The translations under genes were made by a program, and so were the position numbers. This document shows, one piece after another, positions 11,943 to 21,694 of a DNA stretch of 39,438 nt (position 1 is the first letter of the stretch; each line of letters starts with the position of its first letter). The DNA is taken from the NCBI GenBank assembly GCA_022560025.1, contig JAFISE010000233.1:1-39438 (forward strand). Reading direction: 5' to 3'. This stretch comes from Stagonosporopsis chrysanthemi (Eukaryota; Ascomycota; Dothideomycetes; Pleosporales; Didymellaceae). The notes beneath the pieces are model-generated. The model saw only the letters and a list, made by a program, of their open reading frames with translations, was not told the DNA's origin and ran no database searches.

Positions 11943-13098
11943 TCATGCTTTCACTGCTTGTAAGAACTGGTCGCTATGAGCGTAATCGACATAGCCCCTC
12001 GAGACCTTCGGCGTGTAAAACACCTCGCGATCATACCCGGTCATTGGTATATCCTCCTTTACACGAAACACGAGATCCGGATTGGCCACAAAGTATCTGC
12101 CAAACGCGATAATGACGTCGTAGTCCCTATATGTGTCGTCGACTGCATCCCTAGCCGACGAAGGCTTGAAACCCCCAGCCAATACAATGGGGCTGGCGTT
12201 GTCCCACAGCCTAATCATCCAATCTACGCTGTTTTGTCCGCCGCAGTCGGCATCGTCGTTGCCTTTGATACGAGCTTCAATCAAATGGAGATAAGACAGG
12301 CCAAGGGGTTGGAGGTGGGCGAGGAGATACTCAAAGGTCGGTTCGGGCTCTTGCATGAGCATGCCGTTGAAGTCACTGTAGGGACTGAGTCGTATCGCTG
12401 TCCTGTTGGCGCCAACAGATGCAATGACTGCCTTGGTGACTTCAATGTGGAAGCGGGCTCGATTTTCGATACTTCCTCCCCAGCGATCTAACCGTTTGTT
12501 ACAAGTCGTTTGCAAAAACTGATCAGGTAAGTAGCCATTCGCGCCGTGTATCTCTACACCGTCGAAACCAGCGGCGATGGCGTTCTTCGCTGCTGTTGCA
12601 TAATCCGCTATAGTCTCCGCGATCTGCATCTCGGTCATGGCGCTGGGTGTCTGCCCGTGTGCACTGATGGGAATATCACTGGAAGACAGTAGCTTAAATC
12701 CTTGGGCCTCGAGCACGTTTGGATGAGCAGCCCGACCTTGATGCCAAAGCTGGCAGTAGATGACACACCCCTTTGCGTGAACTGCTCTTGTGACCTTTTT
12801 CCAAGCTTCCACCTGTGCTTTTGACCAGATCCCCGGAGCGTTGTAGCAACCCGCAGCATTTTGCGCAATGACAGTGGCCTCGCTTACAATGAAGGTGCCA
12901 GGTACACAGGCTCGTTGTTCATAGTACTCTCAAAGATCTGTCAGTAATATGGTGAAGCTTCTATGAGGACTATCTACCTCTGCTCAGTTCGGTCGCACAC
13001 CAGTCGTCATCCATACGGTAGCGAGTCAAAGGTGCCATTGCGATCCGGTGTTCTAATCGGCGGGTGCCGAGTTGCAAAGGTTGGAAGAGACGGGCCAT
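11943..13098 (-). CDS. Old Yellow Enzyme family NADH:flavin oxidoreductase
   Basis: FMN-dependent ene-reductase with a TIM-barrel fold; the family reduces activated C=C bonds of enones, nitro compounds and some alkaloid or oxylipin intermediates. Exons are 13098-12978 and 12928-11943, giving 368 residues, close to the family norm. The 49-bp intron (12929-12977) has a CTGAC branch site and rejoins LSR-EYYEQRA. Catalytic positions are all present: Thr25 in MAPLTRYR, which tunes the flavin; His168 and Asn171 in VEIHGANGYLPDQFLQ, which bind the substrate oxygen; and Tyr173, the proton donor. QLWHQGR, RWGGSIENR and the C-terminal FGRYFVANPDL (phosphate binding) are typical. The gene looks intact. 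No neighbour suggests a specific pathway. Confidence 0.94.
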
Positions 13099-15575
13099 GT
13101 TGACCGACTAATGAACTGTTTACTGCTCTACGCTCCGAGCTGAAGGGATCTAGTGCGGAGTTGAAGGTCTCAGAATCGCATCCAGGGGGTATAAGGATTT
13201 GTTGCAAGAAAGCATTCAGCCCGGAAAAGCTACCATAGACATAGCAGAATAGTTCAACGTAGGTAGAATCAACTCATTAATTGTTACAAGGAGCAATCCT
13301 GGCTACAGCAGTTTCCACTTTTGACGTCATGGCGTTTGGTCTATCCTACCGATGTCTAACCAATTGGGGAGTCATCTGGGGATATCTACCAGGGTGAGAT
13401 AGATAAGATAGAGATCGAGATAAGACAAAAATAAGCTAGAGATAAAGATAACATGGAGACAAAGGTAGGATCTGTATGGAGGTTAGAAAGGTAGAGAGAT
13501 AAGATAACAACAGATGGAAAGAGGGCGAATCATTTTTACTGATTAATCAAGTCAAAAAAAGACACGAAACAATCATACGAACAACCAAGTAGGCTAGCAC
13601 GCAGATTAGATACGCTTTTTCACTTAACAGTTTAGTATAACTATGCATTAGAAGTACATTTATCACCGTGCTTGGACCTTAGTAAATAGTAAATCGTGAT
13701 ACAAGTCCGACCGGCGAGGTGTAGTACGGGATTTCAATATTGGTCCTCATAATGTTTTGGTAAATGTAAGTGCATATCTGTTACGGTGGTTCTCAGACAT
13801 TACAGAGCGTCCAACGCTATCAAAGATTGCAACACCTGTGATAGTCTGGCGAACATCGATATGCGCCTTCTCATAACGCGGCTTGTTCAGCAATAAGATC
13901 TTAAGCTGCAATCTCGCTCAAAGAAATCAATCAGAATCGGGATCATAGATGTTTGTAGGGGAGGGAGGGGGTGGCCAACCTCTCTTGGTCAAAATCCGCC
14001 GTACTCTAAGTAAGTACAGGCCAGTTGTCCAACCGCGCAAGAAGGTGGACCTGTTAGCATCGATGTGTCTAGGAAACGTACACGTGTTGACGTTGCACTG
14101 CTCCAATCCTTGGTCGCTTTCCACTAGAGAGCTACATAATAGAGAAATCCGGGGAGGCTACGCGGAGCTGTGTATTTTCAGAATGCTGCAAGATGCATGA
14201 CAGTGGCGATGACTTCCAGGCTCGAGCGCTACATTGCAGAGATGGAAGCAATGAACGAACTATACCTAAAGTGCCCAACTGTCCCGTACTTGTCGTATCT
14301 TCCTTTGGTATTTACGAACCAGCGCAAAATATTTTATTATCCCTCTGACGATAAAACAGATTATGGTTGATACAAGTCTTCCATATCAACCGCGAATAGT
14401 CTAGGTTCTAGCTTTATTTGCCTGCCACCTACGACGTCTTGATTATTGTATTATGCTGGCCTAGTCCGAACTCAGATCAGTATGGTGTTGCCTCTAGTGA
14501 TACTCGTCTCGTCTTAAGACGGATAGGCATGTCATAAGAGAACAGTTGTGGTGGTAGGACTTATACCGATGAATCATTGACCACCAGATTCTCCTCACCA
14601 ATTAGACAGTAGGGATTTTTTTTTCATGATGACGTTCCTTTGGCGATGCGGTCAATAGTCGAAAGAAACTGCGGTAGAATGTTACTCTTCGAATCTTTTC
14701 CTGTCAGAGAGACGTCGGAGCGTACCGCCACACGAGAATTGTGAGCTGAGCGTTCATGTAGTCATAACAACACGTCAATGGGGCGTGTCAGCTTGCCCAT
14801 TCTATTGCTCATCCACCGAGAAAAGAGATACGGTGAGTCTGATGCGGGCAGCTTGCAAATAATAGACAAGGACTGTGTTATGGTTGCAGAAAAGCGTCGC
14901 GCTTTTCGCTCAAGTCTTACCAGAACATAGTCATGCCTAAAAATTGCATCTTGCTACGTATCGGCGATCTGTGACACAATGTTTGCAAAGAACGTTCTCG
15001 CCAGAGCAAGCCAAGGCATGCGTGTTATACAAAATGCGGCATTGTACAACATGTGTCAGCCATTTTTGCATGAATTTTTGGCAACGACTTTTCACAGATA
15101 CAAGCTGACTAGATTTACGTTGAAGTGAGGTCGTGGTACTTCGGAGACATACGAAGGCGCTGTGTAGTTCTTTAGTGTGGCGAACCCTTCAACGCGAAAA
15201 GGTAGGACATGCTCACTATTTAGACTCTTAAAACAAGTGCATCTTTATACACTGTACAGCATAGAGTCTTCCATCTGGTCCAAGAATAGCTTCTCGTATT
15301 GCTAGCGGCTTGGCATGCAGCCTCTCAGCTGTTGACTTCAGCTGAGTGAATTAAACCTTGTTTCTTAGAATGATCACGGCTCGCATTGCAGCGATAATAA
15401 AGAAGCAGTACGAACCACACCAGACTATCCAGAGGTCAGCGAGAGCCAAGCGCGACATCACATATCACTTCCGCTCTAACGACAGCGCTGCTTCGCACAA
15501 GTACTGTACAAAAATTATCTCGCGTATACGCCTTCAAGCTTCGTGATTACATTGGAACGCCTTTCAGCCCAAGCC
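13099..15575. other. Gene-poor region, nothing recognised
   Basis: About 2.5 kb between the divergent oxidoreductase and HET genes. No open frame over about 80 codons has family likeness, and no transposon ends, tRNA or rRNA were seen. The left part carries a GATA-rich tract, described separately. The right end must contain the HET gene promoter. Confidence 0.6.
13379..13512. repeat. GATA-rich degenerate microsatellite
   Basis: GATA/GATAA units recur at least ten times here (such as GATAGATAAGATAGAG at about 13399), mostly in one orientation. Many fit the fungal GATA-factor consensus HGATAR. The tract lies about 280-410 bp upstream of the Old Yellow Enzyme start. It may be a simple-sequence expansion, a regulatory array, or both. 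Confidence 0.6.
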
Positions 15576-17429
15576 ATGGAATCTTATGTATACGAGCCAC
15601 TGACTTGGAGCCAACTCGATGTAGTTTCGGGCGATACACAGATACGCCTGGTAGCTCTTCCACCGGGCGAACCTGAGGGCGATGTTTCCTGCGCTCTTGC
15701 CTCCTACAACTTGCGTGAGGCACCGAAGTATGAAGCTGTTTCGTATTGCTGGGGTGATCCTGATGATCGCGCAATTATCATTTGCGATGGCAAGCCGCTC
15801 CAAGTGCAGTCAAGTGTTAGAGATTTCTTGTTGCGAACAAGGGCCAAAGGAATAGCAAGGACGCTCTGGATCGACGGTATCTGCATCAATCAGTTGGATG
15901 AAGTAGAGAAGGGCCACCAAGTGGAATGCATGAGAGATATTTACGAGCATGCGGACAAGACTCTCATCTGGTTTGGAAAAGGCGGACCTACCACCGCCAG
16001 GGCCATGGACTTCGCAAAGAAATTGTTCCATTTTTTCGTCCTAAAGTACCATGGCAAAGACACCTCAAGGCCCTGGTATCGTCGCAACGAACTCTCAAAT
16101 CGAGCCGATTGGGAAGCTTTTACCAAGTTATTAGATTCGCCGTGGTTCTCGAGATCATGGATCGTGCAAGAAGTAGCCGCTGCGAAGAATCCGTGGGTCG
16201 TATGCGGTAACAAGGCTATCGCTTGGAATACAATCGTGGGCGCCTTGGTTTGCACACTCCAATACCAGGTGTGGGCTTTCGAGCAGTTTCCTTTCGTTCA
16301 TCTCAACACGATTTTAATGCTCAAGACCTCACAAAGCGAACTCGAAAGTCGCAAAGCATTTCACCACTACCAGATTCTAGCAAGGCATCGTGCAGCGGAA
16401 GCAACAGATCCAAGGGACAAAGTGTACGCCTTCTATGGTCTTTCCAGCCTCGAGAGCTTCAAGAAGTCAGGTATCAAGCCGAATTATACCATCGCTACCG
16501 AGGACCTGTTCACACGACTTGCGCAGGCCACTCTGCAAGCTCAAGGCGAGAGCGATGGTGAAAATAATCTCGATTACCTCAGTGTACCACGCTTACCCAG
16601 CTCACTCAAACTACCTTCGTGGGCGCCCGATTGGAGTAGTAAAGAAAAGATTACATACTCTCTTCTCGGTTTGGAAGCTCTTGACGAAGCCAGCGGCCCA
16701 GCCAAAAGCGATACTTATAAGGCGACACGTGGCTCAGCTTGCGACCTCCGTAAGGCATTCGACAAAGATGGAGGGCTTAATCTCAAAGGCCGCGTCATTG
16801 ATCGAATAGCTTCAACGAGTCTTGCTTGGGACGCGATGATGGCGGTCAGCAACCCAACAACCTTACTCCAGCAAGCAGAAATGCTGCAAGAACGACAAGA
16901 GCGGGTAAATGCTTGGGAAACTGTGCTTGGGGCAAGAAGTGGAGGAATCTACCCCTCCACCGGTGAACCTTACCTTGAGGTTATGTGGCAAACCTGTACG
17001 GCAGGCTTCTTTCCAGATGGCAAAGACAAGGCACGTGCTGCATTCAAATTGTTCATGCTTCGACAAAACGCTCTGCGCATCATCCGCATCCTCAGATTGC
17101 ACGGCTTCGTCTACACATGGGTAGTAGTGCAGATCATAGCACATGTGCTGCGCTACTTTGGCATACCGAATCCGGAGACAGCATTTAGCATGCTGGTGCT
17201 GTGTATGAATGGAAGGAGGGCTGCAAGCACAATCGATGGCTATGTTGGGCTGGTACCAGGAATGGCGCAAGTGGGTGATAGTATTGTATTGCTACAAGGT
17301 GGAAGACTCCCGTTCATTATTCGGCCAAAGGGAAACGACTGGGAACTGATTGGCGACGCATATGTTCACGGTGTCATGAATGGCGAGAAGTGGACGGGGG
17401 CAGAGTGTGAGTCGATAAGAATAGTTTGA
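15576..17429 (+). CDS. HET-domain (heterokaryon incompatibility) protein
   Basis: Member of the fungal HET family, which recognises non-self at hyphal fusion and can trigger cell death. Single exon, 617 residues, starting at ATG 15576 in a strong context (AAGCCATGG). The open frame extends 11 codons further upstream but without another ATG. The HET domain begins near residue 52 with YEAVSYCWGD, continues with LWIDGICINQLDEVEKGHQV (about 97-116) and MRDIYEHADKTLIWFG (about 119-134), the three canonical blocks. The C-terminal segment has the usual family ending, including GYVGLVPGMAQVGDSIVLLQGG and DAYVHGVMNGE. No NACHT, WD40 or ankyrin region follows, so it is a stand-alone HET protein with an uncharacterised middle. 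The partner or trigger is unknown. Confidence 0.92.
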   Translation: MESYVYEPLTWSQLDVVSGDTQIRLVALPPGEPEGDVSCALASYNLREAPKYEAVSYCWGDPDDRAIIICDGKPLQVQSSVRDFLLRTRAKGIARTLWIDGICINQLDEVEKGHQVECMRDIYEHADKTLIWFGKGGPTTARAMDFAKKLFHFFVLKYHGKDTSRPWYRRNELSNRADWEAFTKLLDSPWFSRSWIVQEVAAAKNPWVVCGNKAIAWNTIVGALVCTLQYQVWAFEQFPFVHLNTILMLKTSQSELESRKAFHHYQILARHRAAEATDPRDKVYAFYGLSSLESFKKSGIKPNYTIATEDLFTRLAQATLQAQGESDGENNLDYLSVPRLPSSLKLPSWAPDWSSKEKITYSLLGLEALDEASGPAKSDTYKATRGSACDLRKAFDKDGGLNLKGRVIDRIASTSLAWDAMMAVSNPTTLLQQAEMLQERQERVNAWETVLGARSGGIYPSTGEPYLEVMWQTCTAGFFPDGKDKARAAFKLFMLRQNALRIIRILRLHGFVYTWVVVQIIAHVLRYFGIPNPETAFSMLVLCMNGRRAASTIDGYVGLVPGMAQVGDSIVLLQGGRLPFIIRPKGNDWELIGDAYVHGVMNGEKWTGAECESIRIV

Positions 17430-17698
17430 TGTTGGCTTGCCACGAGCGGTATCCATGATCTTAGTCGAGGTTGTGAGGCGATGTCAAGGAAAGCATAAAC
17501 AATATGATACCAGAGAGTCAACGATACATCTATAAAAGGAGCCAATAAACATTAATTCAAAATAGTGGCTATACGTAGTGTGAAAGTGATTGAGGCTGCT
17601 TATACATTCGTGATCGTCATTCTATATATCAACGATGCAATGGGCAAAAGATATATGCAAGATGCACCCAGGAGTGTATCAAGCAATTGTACATGATC

Positions 17699-18054
17699 TT
17701 AAAGCTTGGAATCAAGCTGGGGAAACCTCCAAGCGATATGGGTGCGTGTGAGAGGGCTTACGAGAGGCTTGCCGTAGAGTTGAGTTCGCAGGCGCATGGG
17801 CAACTCAATGACCGCGACAAGATGCTCGAAGTCCTTCGTCTCGAGGATAGCAACGTTAGTGAGGTTGATATAGAGATGATTCACGGTGGAACTGGCATAG
17901 CCATCGCCTCCGGGGGCGTCGTCGTGGCGCGGATTGAACAGAGGCTCTTGGCATCGACATTGCGACCTTGGATGGTAGACTTTCAGTTCGCCGGTGCTCT
18001 TGGTCAGCATTGCGGTAGCATTGAGTCCCTGGTACATGTTCCTTTCCCTTGAGC

Positions 18055-18085
<31 letters not shown>

Positions 18086-18470
18086 CCCCCCCCCCCCACC
18101 CCCATCACAAGACAGAGACACAAGTACCGGAGCATGCGAAGCAACCACCCTACNNNNNNNNNNTTTCCCGGGCGCTTTTGTTGTCCTGGGGGGTCGCTTG
18201 GTTCCCCCTGGCCCTTTTTTTTTCCCTCGGCGCCCCCCCCCCCCCCCCCCCCCCATCTCGGAGTAGAACATGTTCATAAATATATGACCTCGGGATCATA
18301 ACATACTGCCTGCAGTGAAATCGCTCATCGATCCTCGGAAACTCGTTTGGCATTGTGATGAGGATAGTCGGATCAGCAAGCTGCGTGTCGGTGGGCTGGC
18401 TTGGATCGATCACCACTCTGACAAAGTTGATCAACGTATCTGAGACAGGCATTTTCCCATTATGGACCAC
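17699..18470 (-). pseudogene. C-terminal remnant of a carotenoid/stilbene cleavage oxygenase
   Basis: Two minus-strand pieces match the last third of the carotenoid oxygenase (RPE65/CCD/lignostilbene dioxygenase) family. The right piece, about 18470-18260, carries FVRVVIDPSQ and NEFPRIDERF. The left piece, about 18050-17699, carries MYQGLNATAML, CRCQEPLFNPR, DDAPGGDGY and LPMRLRTQLYGK. A possible 45-bp in-frame intron is 17717-17761. A splice acceptor near 18440 may begin the right piece. Between the pieces lie C homopolymers and a 10-N gap, so that reading is unreliable. The N-terminal two thirds, with most iron-binding histidines, are not visible between 18471 and the next gene at 19060, where there is too little room. 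I read this as a truncated relic; mis-assembly is the alternative. Confidence 0.65.
18056..18254. other. Assembly gap with C-homopolymer flanks
   Basis: Ten N residues at 18154-18163 are bounded by C runs: C29 from 18056 followed by two further interrupted C runs to 18103, and C22 at 18233-18254. The bases between the gap and the second run have swollen homopolymers of T, C and G. This looks like poly-G tails of low-quality reads joined at a scaffold gap, not biological sequence. Confidence 0.85.
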
Positions 18471-19059
18471 CCAAGCTCTGGTCCGCCAGGTTGTAGGTCA
18501 CTTCTGATTAGTCAACGACGATGATCAGCTAAGGAGTATGACGCGGCAATGTTAATACGTGCAACTACTTGAACCAAATAAGTAACGAGGCATTCATACA
18601 CTTTACAGAACACAAGTATGCCTGGGCCGTATCAGGCGTTTGTTGCGTACTCAGATCAGATGGCGAGGTGGAAGGGGCCGTGCACGTGGGGCGGCGGTCA
18701 GAGCCGTCGGTTCGAAACGAGCCGATGCCAAGACCACTTCACCTTCGCTTGACAACGGTTGCGGTTGTCTTCTTCCATCCTGCACTGTGGAGATTACGAT
18801 TAATTTTTATCAACGCGTGTAATCGCAGCCTCAAGAGCTCCACTGCGCTCGCCGAGGTCTCCACAAGCAGTGGACCAGCAGCCTTCCACGGTGATAATGT
18901 CTCCGAAATGCTCTTCGCGATTACCGGCTGTGCGCACCTTTGGGCGCAGCTCGTAACTGTACCACAATTTGTGGGTCTATAGTACATGCCCTTTCCACGA
19001 CATGTACGTCTCGGTGCTGCAATGGACAACACACCTAGTAGTGCCGGAACAGTACAGTC
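18471..19059. other. Intergenic, no gene seen
   Basis: It holds the promoter of the rightward DHA2 carrier. Short open frames on both strands (18569-18982 plus, 18739-19140 minus) show no family likeness, and nothing resembles the missing N-terminal part of the oxygenase. Confidence 0.6.
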
Positions 19060-20867
19060 ATGTTGAATTCGATGCAATCCGTCCATGGGAAGGAAGTACA
19101 CGACTCCGAAATCACCCTCGCTTCTACATCGCATGAGCATACGCAGCTAAACCTGATGACGACATCCTCGAATGTCGACTGCCCGCTATCAACATCAATG
19201 TCCCGAACCAACGCACACGACAACGAAGATGATACGCAATCTATCAGCGGGCAACGGAATACGATGTCGACTCGGCAGCTTCGCATTGCCATCCCGACAT
19301 TATCCATCTGCCTGTTTGTGTCCTTCATCGACCAGACAAGTGTTTCGACTGCGACACCTGCCATTGCTGGGGATCTCAACACAGGCACCGCAACTTCATG
19401 GGTTGGCACGTCGTTCCTGATTGCTTCAACAGCTTTTCAACTCATCAACGGAAGATTATCCGACATTTTCGGTCGCAAGGGCCTTCTGCTGCTATGCCTT
19501 GCACTCCTTGCTGTCGGCGATCTTGGCTGTGGGTTTGTACAGACAGCTGAGCAGCTGTTCGTATTACGAGCCGTTGCAGGCATCGGAGGAGGCGGAATCA
19601 ATAGTCTCGTAATGATTATTGTCAGCGATATCACGACATTGCAGAATCGGGGCAAGTACCAAGGTCAGCAAAGTCTGAAGCTTCTGTTCGCTCAGATTAC
19701 TGATGATATTTCGCAGGCTGGCTCGGTGCGGTCATAGCTTTGGGAAACGGCATCGGCCCATTCTTAGGAGGTGCTGTAGTCGAGGGCGGATCCTGGAGAT
19801 GGGTGTTCTGGATGATCCCCATCATGACGCTCCCTACTGCAGTGGTTCTCTTATTGTTTCTACCTCTGAAACACACATCAAGCGACACCTTGGACAAGAT
19901 GAAAAAGATTGATTTTGGCGGCATATCGCTCAACATTACGGCAACACTTCTGCTGCTGATTCCGCTATCTGGAGGTGGCGTCACATACGCTTGGTCATCT
20001 GCATTCTTCATCGGCGCCACAATAGCTGGAGTAGTTTTGGCTGCATTGTTTGTTATCTATGAGTGGAAGCTCGCGCCGTTGCCGATCATGCCCCTTCGAC
20101 TATACGGAGCGCCACATTGCTGGGCGCTGTACCTCCAGTCTTTCTTGACCGGGCTTGCTTACTTCGGAAACTTCTTCTATTTACCCATCTACTTTCAGTC
20201 GATCCTTCGATACACTCCGCTAGTATCAGGTGCGTTGATCCTACCTATCGTCATTACTACATCACTTGCGTCCATCGCGAGTGGCCAGTACATGACACGA
20301 GTCGGCAGCTACATGCATTGCATCTTACTCGGTTTTGCTTTGTGGACGATGGGAAATGGCTTAACGCTACTTTTCGACCGAAATACAAGCCTCGGAGTGA
20401 TCGTCGTCGCTCTTGTGGTAGAAGGGGCTGGCATTGGTCTGACCCTTCAGCCAACACTGGTGGGCATGTACGCCAACAGCCGCACTGAAGACCGCGCCGT
20501 CACAACTGGACTACGAAACTTTATACGCACTATCGGCGGTGCATTTGGACTCGTTATATCTGGCGTAATTCTCTCGAATACTCTACGAGAAAACTTGGAC
20601 CACGAAAGTTTTGTATCAGATGATCTGCTGACAGCACTTACTTCCTCGACCTATGCGCTTGACGACCTTGACCTGTCGCAAGATCAAAAAAACCAGGTTC
20701 TTGACGTATACATGCGAGGTTTGCAACACATCTTTGTTTTCTTTACAGTTTGTTCAGGATTGGGTCTCGCCCTGACGTTCTGGGTCGGCAACACTAGCCT
20801 CAAAGCCGCGAAAGTGTCTGACGATGAAGAAGGCGCGGCCTCAAGTAATTCTGAAAAGCAGAATTAG
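19060..20867 (+). CDS. MFS drug-efflux transporter, DHA2 (14-helix) type
   Basis: Proton antiporter of the DHA2 family; fungal members export toxic compounds or the cell's own secondary metabolites across the plasma membrane. Exons are 19060-19663 and 19717-20867, giving 584 residues. The 53-bp intron (19664-19716, GTCAGC...CAG) rejoins GKYQ-GWLGAVIALGNG. A hydrophilic leader of about 72 residues is followed by TM1 (LSICLFVSFIDQTSVSTATPA, about 81-101), motif A GRLSDIFGRKG (131-141), the RAVAGIGGGGINSLV segment and the antiporter motif C, GNGIGPFLGGAV. The start could also be one of the later Met codons in the leader. No biosynthetic core gene lies beside it, so there is no reason to assign a particular metabolite. 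Confidence 0.93.
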
Positions 20868-21694
20868 CTACGCGATAGGGGCAAGCATGAGATGTCCGAG
20901 AGAGTCATTCTATTCCTAGAACCAAGAGTAAATCTCCATCAGAATTTAATCCGGGAAAGCCTAGTTCAGTTGTGCACGATCCACATTATAGTCAAGAAGC
21001 AGACTGATCGGCTCAGTCGTGACATACCATCCCAAATCGATAAGTAATATTAGGCCTCGACAAGTTCGGAAGCACACCATCGAATTCTGCAGAGCCTTCA
21101 CAAACCCTTCTTTTGAGCGTCACGAAGAGTACAATGTACTTGCTCAAGTTACACTGACTACTAGTTCACATTTAGAAATCAACAACGAAGCCTCTCCCTA
21201 CTCAGTCAATCTCCTCATATCCCTTCAGGGCTGACGCGAATACAATGCTGAACACTGTAGCTTGGACAATTCAGTCCAGCGAACACATGGCTGTGGTACT
21301 CCTGGAACGCACCCTATTTACTTGTGCCGACTTGTGAAAACGAGGGCCTTGTGTATACATGCTTGGCAGTCTGTGGTGAGGAATGCAACACTAGACCCAT
21401 ATCTGGTTCTGAGAGTAGGAGAGGTCACCTCGAGTCTTACTTCACAGGACGTCTAGCCTGTTCTCGAGACTTGAGAGAGTCACGTGAACTTGACAATCAA
21501 CGACTCTTGTTTTGCGAAAAAATATCGATTAGAATCGAAAGTTCTACTGCATGAGATTGCGACAGACTGTGAGACTGAATATGAACCTGATGAGGACTCA
21601 AAATTTGAACCGCTTCGCAAAAGTTGAATAGCGGTTGGTTTCGTGCTCTGTGTTCTCAGGACGATACCGGTACGAGACCTAATCTCCTTCTATC
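20868..21694. other. Convergent intergenic, no gene seen
   Basis: It separates the ends of the DHA2 carrier and the leftward NCS1 permease. Open frames up to about 75 codons show no likeness to known families, and no repeat or RNA gene was recognised. Confidence 0.6.

Noticed and set aside
15543..15575. Upstream GTG extension of the HET gene
   Set aside because: Nuclear genes start at ATG; the ATG at 15576 has a strong context and leads directly into the family sequence.
17994..18279. Poly-Pro and poly-Gly open frames across the N gap
   Set aside because: Produced by artefactual C homopolymers and unknown bases.
18661..18720. tRNA-like A box (TGGCGAGGTGG) and B box (GGTTCGAAAC)
   Set aside because: The T-arm and acceptor stems do not pair around the two boxes, so no cloverleaf forms.
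19060..20867. Secondary-metabolite cluster around the DHA2 carrier
   Set aside because: No polyketide synthase, peptide synthetase or terpene synthase gene is present; the oxygenase neighbour is a fragment.
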